A stretch of DNA of 64,000 bases from an uncultured archaeon (GTDB taxonomy: Archaea > Nanobdellota > Nanobdellia > Pacearchaeales > GW2011-AR1), in the NCBI GenBank assembly GCA_902385635.1, contig CABMGN010000008.1, forward strand, positions 62,001 to 126,000, read 5' to 3'. The notes beneath the pieces are model-generated. The model had not been told where the DNA came from. It worked only from the letters and a program-made list of their open reading frames with translations, and ran no database searches. This document shows positions 56,254 to 64,000 of this stretch, one piece after another (the stretch's first letter is position 1; each line of letters begins with the position of its first letter). The position numbers were made by a program, and so were the translations under genes.

Positions 56254-58349
56254 TTTCCAAAACCAACAAATTTTACTTCATGCCTTCCTCTGCTACTTGG
56301 TGGAATTAAAGGTATCCCTTCGGGATGTTCATTTGAATAAAATTTCCAAACACCTTTGTCATCTTTATAATAATAAGCCATAGACTTTCCTCCCTCATTA
56401 GCTAGATTATATTTCCAGTTCCCGTTAGAATCTTTTTCCTTAAATGAACCTAAACTAGTTTTACCAACATCCAAAGCCTTGTCTCCAACAGCCTTAAATC
56501 CGTTTCCTTCTAAATACGAAGGATCTACAACTTTTGGAGCAAAGGTATCATCTAGTGGTGCCTTACTTTCCCACCCAACAATAAGACGAAGATTTGGAAA
56601 TTTAGATTCCATTTGTTTAACAAATCCTTCAGCAGTTTGAAATTCTTTTTGATAGGGATAATCTTGAATAAATGAAGCAGCCTGCTCAGGAGAAGACGCT
56701 ACTGAGCGAAGATATTCCGGATTCATAACAGAATGACAAGAACTGGTATACATCATTTGAACATTACTATTAGAAGGAAGATCCTGAAACCGAATAGTGC
56801 TTCCAGCTTGATTAAAGATTCCATCTTGACCAGTATAATGGTGTCCCGTAAATGCTAAAATATTTGCTTTAGATTTAGCTAAGTTAGATAAATCTTCCCC
56901 ATTTTTTACTTCCTGAAAAGAATAGTCAGTACCACTTAACTTTTTTTGAAGATACCTACTAACCCTTAATTCCTTATCATTACCACTTAACTGATAAACA
57001 CCGGTTACTTTTTCTGGCCTATCGCTAGTCCCAGAAGAAGAACCACCCATAAGTTTACATTCAGTACAAAAACTAACCTCCCCGGTGTCAATAATAATTT
57101 TATGTTTCTCAATTTCCCCCTTTTCATTTTCTAAAGAAACATCATAAGAAAGAATAGAAGATAACTGCCTAGGGTCTCCTTGCACGCTTATAGGATTATC
57201 CCGATCAGAAGAGAAAATTGCTCTTGCTCTAGGGGAAGAAAATGTAACAGAGCCTTCTCCAGTCACCTCGTGTACATTAAAAGTATCTATTCCCCCAAGG
57301 TTTTCCACAGCAATTTGATTGCCCAAAGAGTTAACCGACGCAAATCCCCTTTCTCTGTCAAAGGAGATACAAGAGGTAAGAGCATTTTCACATCTGTCTA
57401 CAAAACTATTCTCATCAAAAGTTGGTTGATCAAAGTAACAAACCCCTTCAAAGCACGTATCTTTTTCAGGCGTGATGGGAGAAGAAGCTAAAAAGTAATC
57501 AGTACTGCTCCCAACATTAAAAGAAGAAGAGATCAAACCATGATAATATTGTTTGAAAGTAGTTCCTTCTGAAAATTGCATATGATCTGCACTTACTTCG
57601 GTTATTCCTCCATTAAATCTAGCAAAAATTTCCTGATTAGTCTGATCCAAAATAATTACATCTTCTCCAGATACTTTTCTTTGACCTAGTGAATCAATTG
57701 AAAAAGAAACAGGAGAGTCACTACCCGAAACATAAGCTCGATCTCTTAAAGAGATCTGCCCCCCAGAAACTTCAAAATTTCCAGAAGTTAACCTAGACAA
57801 ATCAAGATTTCCTTGAACAAAATGAGTATTTCCTTCTCTAGACAAAGAACCCCCAGAAACTTCCGCCCCATTCGGGAGAATTACCCTTCCAGAAGGTAAA
57901 ACTCTTGCTCCGGGAAAATCATCAATCTTAAAGGAAGTAGCATCAATACCCCGCGTTTGAATTGTTGTTCCATCATAGCCATCTAACTCAACACCTTCGT
58001 CAATAATCCCCCGCTGTTTAAACCAAAATTTTTTAGCATCAGGATTAAGGTTTAGTAAAGAAATATTCCTAGAAACTTCCTCATTAAATCTTTTAGCTAC
58101 AGCTTCGTTATCTAAAAGAGAAGGATTCTCATTAATAAGTTGGGAAGCTAAAAAAGGGTTATCATTAAAGGTAGCATTTAACACAGAGGGGTTTTCTAGC
58201 AGGTCTGGATTTTGATTTAAAGTTTCCCAAGCAGAAGAAGAATTTTCGGAAAAAGCCTGTTGGGGATTTTCCTCTAAGCTAGAAGAAACAAAGAAAATTA
58301 CAAATAAGAATAAAACTACTCCGAGCAAGTAGAAATATTTTTTATTCAT
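56250..58349 (-). CDS. large secreted protein; possible clan-CD (caspase/CHAT/C25-like) protease domain near C-terminus
   Basis: Signal MNKKYFYLLGVVLFLFVIFFVSS; beta-rich repeats; ILAFTGHHYTG...VQMMYTSSCHSV His/Cys dyad-like spacing. Confidence 0.6.
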   Translation of the reverse strand: MNKKYFYLLGVVLFLFVIFFVSSSLEENPQQAFSENSSSAWETLNQNPDLLENPSVLNATFNDNPFLASQLINENPSLLDNEAVAKRFNEEVSRNISLLNLNPDAKKFWFKQRGIIDEGVELDGYDGTTIQTRGIDATSFKIDDFPGARVLPSGRVILPNGAEVSGGSLSREGNTHFVQGNLDLSRLTSGNFEVSGGQISLRDRAYVSGSDSPVSFSIDSLGQRKVSGEDVIILDQTNQEIFARFNGGITEVSADHMQFSEGTTFKQYYHGLISSSFNVGSSTDYFLASSPITPEKDTCFEGVCYFDQPTFDENSFVDRCENALTSCISFDRERGFASVNSLGNQIAVENLGGIDTFNVHEVTGEGSVTFSSPRARAIFSSDRDNPISVQGDPRQLSSILSYDVSLENEKGEIEKHKIIIDTGEVSFCTECKLMGGSSSGTSDRPEKVTGVYQLSGNDKELRVSRYLQKKLSGTDYSFQEVKNGEDLSNLAKSKANILAFTGHHYTGQDGIFNQAGSTIRFQDLPSNSNVQMMYTSSCHSVMNPEYLRSVASSPEQAASFIQDYPYQKEFQTAEGFVKQMESKFPNLRLIVGWESKAPLDDTFAPKVVDPSYLEGNGFKAVGDKALDVGKTSLGSFKEKDSNGNWKYNLANEGGKSMAYYYKDDKGVWKFYSNEHPEGIPLIPPSSRGRHEVKFVGFGN

Positions 58350-59599
58350 TTTACTAAAAGTTTTAAGAATTTAGTTGTTCCACCAAATTTATTACTCGCA
58401 GTTATTGAAATAACATACTCTCCCGGCGAATTAGGGGTAAAAGAGATTTTTCCAGAATTAGATTCAATTGAAAAAAGGTTAGTATTATCTGAAAACTTTA
58501 TGAAAGAATTAGATGGGTCATAAGCTTTTATAGTATATGAAAATAATTTTCCAGATTCAGCGTACTGGTCAGGGATATTTTCAAGAACTGGTTTAAGACT
58601 ATTTTCATCCACAGTAATTTTAAGATAAAAAAATTCAGGAGTTCCCTCTTTTATAGTCTTTACTAAGAAAATATTAGAAGGACTTGAAAAAATAGAAGAA
58701 TTAAATTTGAGAAGGCCCCCATCAGACACATTCAAAAATGGAGAATAAGCATAAAAAGAAGAGCCTTCAATAAAAGAAGTTAGATCATAGAGATATATTT
58801 TTCCATCTTTAGCAATTTTTATCTCTGCGGTTGGAATATCCCCAGAGTAAGGGCCCGTTTCAGCAAAGTTAGAATAATTGTTAGATTTAACTGCAAAAAA
58901 GTACGACCCTTTTTTAAAAGAAAGCTTATACAAAATTAATCCGGGTTGGTTTAGATCAAGAGAGTAAGTAAAGTTATTCTTATAAGAGAGGATTGTTAAA
59001 TATCCTAGGGGGATTAAGTTTATTTCCTGATTTTGCTTGTTATAAATCAAAGAAGCCGCAGAATATCTCTCACTAAGATCGGATCGTGCAGTATACTCGT
59101 AAGAAGAAAAAGTGTAAGAGTTCTCCTTAAAGGTAATAGATGTTGGAATTTTTGATGATATAAGAATAGTATTATCTAAAAATTTAGAAGTAACAGAGGG
59201 TTTAGAAAAACTAACAGCATATCCTTGCCCAGAAAGGGTATTATTTTCTAAACATAAGGGTAGATTGTTCTCTAAGTAAAGACTTAATTGTTTTTCTAGA
59301 ACACTTTTTTCTGGGAATTTTGAATAAACTGGAATTTTAAAACCATTATAGTCAAAAGAAGGTTCGGGAACAGAATAGAAACCCCCTTGATTACTAATTA
59401 ATTCTGTGCCTCTAAGAGTTTCGGAAGCTAAACAAGAATCAACAAGTTCTTGAACTGGAGACAATTCAGGATTGTTGATCTCGTTTCCCCCTTGCATATT
59501 TCTAACAACAAAGAAGATAGTAACTCCTGCAATAACTAAAATTCCTAAGATAATAAAAATAGTAACTTGCCCCCTCTTTTCCATTTGGAAAACAGCCAA
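58346..59599 (-). CDS. membrane-anchored extracellular protein, C-terminal cadherin/Ig-like (He_PIG-like) domain
   Basis: N-terminal MEKRGQVTIFIILGILVIAGVTIFFVV; C-terminal PVLENIPDQYAESGKLFSYTIKAYDPSN...GKISFTPNSPGEYVISITASNKFGG. Confidence 0.7.
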   Translation of the reverse strand: MAVFQMEKRGQVTIFIILGILVIAGVTIFFVVRNMQGGNEINNPELSPVQELVDSCLASETLRGTELISNQGGFYSVPEPSFDYNGFKIPVYSKFPEKSVLEKQLSLYLENNLPLCLENNTLSGQGYAVSFSKPSVTSKFLDNTILISSKIPTSITFKENSYTFSSYEYTARSDLSERYSAASLIYNKQNQEINLIPLGYLTILSYKNNFTYSLDLNQPGLILYKLSFKKGSYFFAVKSNNYSNFAETGPYSGDIPTAEIKIAKDGKIYLYDLTSFIEGSSFYAYSPFLNVSDGGLLKFNSSIFSSPSNIFLVKTIKEGTPEFFYLKITVDENSLKPVLENIPDQYAESGKLFSYTIKAYDPSNSFIKFSDNTNLFSIESNSGKISFTPNSPGEYVISITASNKFGGTTKFLKLLVK

Positions 59600-59659
59600 A
59601 AGAAGTATAAAAAGATTATTCTAAAGTTTTTTATAGGTTTATTTCTCTCTAAATTGAGC

Positions 59660-59743
59660 GCGGGTATGCCGGAGTGGTCAAACGGGACAGACTCAAAATC
59701 TGTTGGCTTAGTGCCTACGAAGGTTCGAACCCTTTTACCCGCA
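59660..59743 (+). tRNA. tRNA-Leu(CAA)
   Basis: GCGGGTA ... ACAGA CTCAAAA TCTGT ... long variable arm TGGCTTAGTGCC ... GG TTCGAAC CC ... TACCCGC A. Confidence 0.93.
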
Positions 59744-59753
59744 TTTTAAAAAA

Positions 59754-62700
59754 TTAAGCAAGATTAGAAACAATATTAGCAATTTCAGTTTGATGAGCTA
59801 AAACATGAGTAACATAATTAGCGTCTCCGCCACCATTATATCTTCTAAGAGCTTCATTCCAATTTCCAGAAGGCTTATAGTTATCAATAAGTAAATTTAT
59901 CCCGTAATCGGCATTATCCTTGAACTTATATTTGTCTAGACCTAAACTTTTCAAACGACTATCGTGAACAGAAGTTATCTGGAACATTCCAACTTCAGAT
60001 CCTCCTCCGTAACTTCGCATTACTTTTTCATTATTACCATCACAAGTGAAAATATTTTGATATGCTACAGGTGCCGCACCATAAACAGCATCTTGATCTT
60101 TTCCCCCCCTGCAATGCCTTAATCCAGCACTTTCTTGATCAACTAAGTTCAAAACCAATTGATAAAAATTAGCTACGCCAGTATCCTTCTTTACACTTTC
60201 GTCGGTGATTCCTCTTTTTTGTTGAATCTCTCGAGCAATTCTAATCACTTCCGCAGCATACATCTTCTGAGCTTCTAAAGATTTAATAGAAGCAGCTGTT
60301 TTTGCTGGTTGAACCCAAGAAGACCTAACAAAATCTCCAGTAACAGACGCCCCGCCAGTAGAAGCTTGTTGCTGTACAGAACCACTCAAAGAAGTTAATT
60401 TCTGAGAAATAAAATCTGCCCAAGGAGCGTAAGAGTTAGGAATAACTGGGTCAGGATGAATTTGTTCAGCATCCCACTTTATATTTGTCCCAGCATTTGC
60501 AAATTCAGTAGAATCAATAAATGTACAGAACTGGCCAGATAAATATTGCTTAATTGAGTCAGATGATTCTTTACAATACTTCCCTTTCACCCACATCGGA
60601 CCAATCCAATAACACGCCTTTGCCCCAGCACTCTTAACTTGATTAGAAATTTTTTGAATCTCTACCTTACCCTGTGCAACATTACACCCATTTGTACCAA
60701 GAACAACAAACACGGTAACATTTTCTTTGCCAGTAGGATATTTTTGAGTAAGATCACAAACATTTCCTTGACCTTGGCAATTTTGTTCCAGATTAGCCCA
60801 CTGATCAATTCGAGAATTACCTATTCTAAGAGGTTCAACAAAAGTAGCTCCTGGAATTTTAGGTTTCATAGCATCTGAAATTCCTTGCGTCAAAGAATCA
60901 CCAAAGAAGTAAACAGTTGCTCCAGCATTAATCTGTGGGGTAAGACCTTGTGATTGAGAAGCTGCAACTCCGGAATCAAAATTATTTCCATAATTAAAAA
61001 TTAACTTTGCGGATAAAGGGATAGTATCCACTTTGTCTACATTAGCTAAAAGAGTTTTTTGTTTCTCCGAAAAAGTAAAATAATCACTAACCTTAAAATT
61101 ATTTTTTATAAGATCTTTCAAAATAATTGATTTAGTAGTATATGCGCCAGAATTGGAGTAAGGGTTAGGAACTCTATAATAAACAACCCATTCAACACCC
61201 TTCCCAGAATCTTCTAGTTGGAGGGTAATCTTATCGGAAGGCATTAGAAAATTTCCCTCATGAGTGAGAGTAATTCCTCCAGAAGAAAGAGCAGCATCAG
61301 TAATTCCTCCCTGATCCTTATTTAAAGTTCTATCAATAAGTAAGTTTAACCCATCATCATAAGTTGTAACTTTACCAATTTTAGCCATAAAGTCTTTATC
61401 CTTTTGGTCAAGATTCGCAGTAAAAGTAGGATTTGTAGAAGTAAGCCAGGGGCCTTCTGAATTATCTGCCCAGTCCCAAGACGATTTCAGGAAATTAAAT
61501 CTATAAAATAAGTTACTTGTTCCTGCACGTCCGTTCTGAAATTTAAAAATAGGGGAGAATGTTGAACCAGCTCCGCTTAAAAGTTTCATCTGATCGGGAG
61601 TTTTTGTTTTTAATATCTTAGCAAAATCTGTCACTTCATTGCTAAGAGTGTAAGTATTTCCAGAAACAACGAGTAACCTAGAAATAGGTAAGTATGAAGT
61701 TGAACCGCCTGTACCGTCTAGACTAACAACCCAAGGTTGCCCTTCTGTTTCAGGAATGTAGTCAAAATAAAGATTATCCCAAGTAGAGAGTTGCGACTGT
61801 GCAGACTTAAAGTATAACTGAGTTCCAGCAGTATTTTTAACAGTAACCTGCGATCTGTAGTCAGAAAGGTCTTGGGGAAAATTGCCGTTTGCAAAGTCTT
61901 TATTAGTCTTTGTTCCTAACAATTTTCCGAAATTGATAGCTATCTGATTAATTCCTAAAAGAGATTGTGAAGTAGCTGAAGAAAAACGGTCTAATCGCGA
62001 AGCAGAAACAGCACCCATTATAATATCAACACCAAAAAAGGTATTTTTTACAGCATACCACCTATTCCCGTTATCCCAGTCAAATATAACTTTCTTTGGA
62101 AATGAAAGTTCTCCACGACTTGAAAGAAGTTCTATTTGTTTTCCATCCGGAGAGACAATCATATTAAACCCTGCGAAATCTTTTCTCAGTTGTGTTGTAG
62201 CTTGATCTTGTGCAGATAAGCTTGGAGTTCCAGTTTGGGGTATTCCAGAAAGGGGTTGATTAGTTACAGCATCTATTTGGGTTGTTATCCCCCCAGAAGA
62301 AAGTTGATAGGCATTATTGCTGGAATCAGTAAACTTACAATCTTGACCTATCTGTTTAGCAATCGCACTACATTGTTCTGAAGTACAAGGTTCAACATCA
62401 TTACAATTTTCACATCTTGTAGGAGTTCCAGAAACAGCATTTCCAGTAATTCCAAAATCTAAAATTGCCAAACCTGTCGACCCCCCAGATAAAGAACTAT
62501 AATAGTTATCAACCCCTTTAGCGATAGCGTCTGCAATATTATTTTGGAAAGCAGGGTCTTTTATTAAATTTGCTTGAGTAGAGTCGGAATGGTCTGCAAC
62601 TTCAACCAAAATAGAAGGCATAGAAGATCTACATAAAACCCCAATCGAACTTGCAGCCCCCTCGCTAACAGCTCCGGAGCTCTTATCCGTAATCACTCCC

Positions 62701-64000
62701 CCATTATTCACACCTAAAGAACTCCAAGCAGGTTGTAATGAAGAAAGAACTTTCTGAGCTAGTTGATTACTCTTATCTGTAGGATTAGAAATGATATATT
62801 GCCCCACAGTTTTATACGCAGCAGGCAAACCCGGAGAGCTTGGACAACCCGCAGAATCATTTCTAGTCTGTTGAGCACCATCACAAATTATAACAGACCC
62901 TTTTCCACCAGCACTTGCATCACTATGAATACTCACAACTATACTACATCCGTTACTATTAGCAAAATAAGCTCTCTGGCTCGAGTCACATTTATCACTA
63001 TCAGAAGGATTAGTAACTCTTCTATCCCCAATTCTAGACATTATAACAGAATATTTAGAAGAAAGTTTATTCTGTAATACTTGAGCTATTTGTAAATTAG
63101 TTGCTGCTTCAGATGTTCCAGCGAAAGGATTTTCATTGCTATTATGCCCAGCATCGATACAAACTTTAAAACTAGAAGTAGATCCACCCGCCACAGGTTG
63201 ATCATTGGGGTTAATTCCTTCATCCTGATTATCACTACCAATAGCAGTATAAGTTGGAGAAGGATTAACTTGTTTTTTGTATACTACTTCCAAAGTCTTT
63301 GAAGGATTATACAGATTTGAAGGAAGAGTATATCCCTTATTCCAGCAGTCATTAGGATCACTTCCAACAACTTGCCCAGCAGGAGGATACCAAGGTTGGT
63401 TTTGAGTTGTTCCAGATTTGTAAATTTCAAGATGGAGCATTCCAATCATTGTTGCTGTTCCTAATTGTTGCCCCGCAGTAACTGTAGAACCTTTATTTAA
63501 AGAAGAAATACTCTCGGGGTTCATCTCTCCATAATTAACAACATACTTTTGTCCATCAGTAGTTGTATGCTCAATTACAAGCGCGTAAGAACCCTTGTAA
63601 AAAGGATATTTATTTACAACAACACCCTTATCCATTGCTATAACTTTTCCTTCTCCCCTCGTGATAATATCAAATCCAGTATGGCATCTATTACCATTAC
63701 TTCTTCTCTGCCCAAAATTCCAACCTAATCTTTGTATACTATCTTGCGCAACAGGGAAAAACTGCGCCTGAATTTCAGGGTTTCTTTCAGTAGTAATCTG
63801 GGGGATAACTGTAGCTGAAGTTGCGGATTGCATCTTAACACAAGTACCTGTTGCAGTTGGTGAAAGTGGTGTGACTATCCCACCTCCAGAAGAAAAACCT
63901 GCCGGAGGAGGAAGACTAGCTAAATATTTTTGATAAGTAGCTATTGAAAGATTAAAGTACGCGTCTCCCCTTACCTTGATTAAATAAGCTTTCCAAAAAT
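59754..64000 (-). CDS. giant multidomain peptidoglycan-hydrolase-like secreted protein (5' end beyond window): M23/LytM-like, Amidase_3, SGNH hydrolase, SLT lytic transglycosylase
   Basis: Track ORF starts at 63833 but the frame stays open to the window edge (FWKAYLIKVRGDAYFNLSIATYQKYLASLPPPAGFSSGGGIV...). HTGFDI/LHLEIY; VCIDAGHN-E-SIHSDA-ILVEVADHSD; YFFGDSLTQG/IHPDP; VDQESAG/EVGMFQIT/RRYNGGGDANYV. Confidence 0.88.
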   Translation of the reverse strand, partial: FWKAYLIKVRGDAYFNLSIATYQKYLASLPPPAGFSSGGGIVTPLSPTATGTCVKMQSATSATVIPQITTERNPEIQAQFFPVAQDSIQRLGWNFGQRRSNGNRCHTGFDIITRGEGKVIAMDKGVVVNKYPFYKGSYALVIEHTTTDGQKYVVNYGEMNPESISSLNKGSTVTAGQQLGTATMIGMLHLEIYKSGTTQNQPWYPPAGQVVGSDPNDCWNKGYTLPSNLYNPSKTLEVVYKKQVNPSPTYTAIGSDNQDEGINPNDQPVAGGSTSSFKVCIDAGHNSNENPFAGTSEAATNLQIAQVLQNKLSSKYSVIMSRIGDRRVTNPSDSDKCDSSQRAYFANSNGCSIVVSIHSDASAGGKGSVIICDGAQQTRNDSAGCPSSPGLPAAYKTVGQYIISNPTDKSNQLAQKVLSSLQPAWSSLGVNNGGVITDKSSGAVSEGAASSIGVLCRSSMPSILVEVADHSDSTQANLIKDPAFQNNIADAIAKGVDNYYSSLSGGSTGLAILDFGITGNAVSGTPTRCENCNDVEPCTSEQCSAIAKQIGQDCKFTDSSNNAYQLSSGGITTQIDAVTNQPLSGIPQTGTPSLSAQDQATTQLRKDFAGFNMIVSPDGKQIELLSSRGELSFPKKVIFDWDNGNRWYAVKNTFFGVDIIMGAVSASRLDRFSSATSQSLLGINQIAINFGKLLGTKTNKDFANGNFPQDLSDYRSQVTVKNTAGTQLYFKSAQSQLSTWDNLYFDYIPETEGQPWVVSLDGTGGSTSYLPISRLLVVSGNTYTLSNEVTDFAKILKTKTPDQMKLLSGAGSTFSPIFKFQNGRAGTSNLFYRFNFLKSSWDWADNSEGPWLTSTNPTFTANLDQKDKDFMAKIGKVTTYDDGLNLLIDRTLNKDQGGITDAALSSGGITLTHEGNFLMPSDKITLQLEDSGKGVEWVVYYRVPNPYSNSGAYTTKSIILKDLIKNNFKVSDYFTFSEKQKTLLANVDKVDTIPLSAKLIFNYGNNFDSGVAASQSQGLTPQINAGATVYFFGDSLTQGISDAMKPKIPGATFVEPLRIGNSRIDQWANLEQNCQGQGNVCDLTQKYPTGKENVTVFVVLGTNGCNVAQGKVEIQKISNQVKSAGAKACYWIGPMWVKGKYCKESSDSIKQYLSGQFCTFIDSTEFANAGTNIKWDAEQIHPDPVIPNSYAPWADFISQKLTSLSGSVQQQASTGGASVTGDFVRSSWVQPAKTAASIKSLEAQKMYAAEVIRIAREIQQKRGITDESVKKDTGVANFYQLVLNLVDQESAGLRHCRGGKDQDAVYGAAPVAYQNIFTCDGNNEKVMRSYGGGSEVGMFQITSVHDSRLKSLGLDKYKFKDNADYGINLLIDNYKPSGNWNEALRRYNGGGDANYVTHVLAHQTEIANIVSNLA

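Noticed and set aside
59567-59749. 60-aa + strand ORF ending MPEWSNGTDSKSVGLVPTKVRTLLPAF
   Set aside because: It is tRNA-Leu(CAA) read as protein (59660-59743).
1-64000. CRISPR arrays, IS elements, rRNA operons
   Set aside because: No regularly spaced repeats, transposase motifs or rRNA-like sequence noticed by eye in either strand.

Overview
This is a 64 kb, AT-rich, gene-dense archaeal chromosome segment. Archaeal information-processing genes (TBP, TFB, TFE, MCM, an RPA-like OB protein, aIF1A, aIF2-beta, LSm, eS8, eS17, EndA, GatD/GatE, deoxyhypusine synthase, Taw3) sit beside bacterial-looking aminoacyl-tRNA synthetases and many tiny or overlapping genes. That mix suggests a DPANN lineage (Pacearchaeota/Woesearchaeota-like; inferred, not proven). 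I recognise six tRNA genes (Asn-GUU, Arg-UCG, Met/Ile2-CAU, Cys-GCA, Arg-UCU, Leu-CAA) and no rRNA, CRISPR array or transposon. Main observations: (1) a secreted locus at the 3' end with a giant ORF, open at the window edge, carrying LytM/M23-, Amidase_3-, SGNH- and SLT-like domains, next to a YafK/YkuD-type L,D-transpeptidase and a possible clan-CD (caspase/CHAT-like) secreted protein; (2) a bacterial-type LeuRS with a nucleotidyltransferase-like domain inserted in its CP1 editing domain; (3) a DisA-type diadenylate cyclase interrupted by one in-frame UAA; (4) a stand-alone [FeFe]-hydrogenase H-cluster-like protein; (5) bacterial-type AspRS lacking the GAD insert, a minimal AlaRS lacking C-Ala, and a bacterial-type TGT next to AsnRS/AspRS; (6) a tRNA(CAU) with an apparent compensatory 19-56 elbow pair; (7) small ORFs missing from the supplied track and a structured intergenic region. 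All homology calls come from reading motifs, with no database search.
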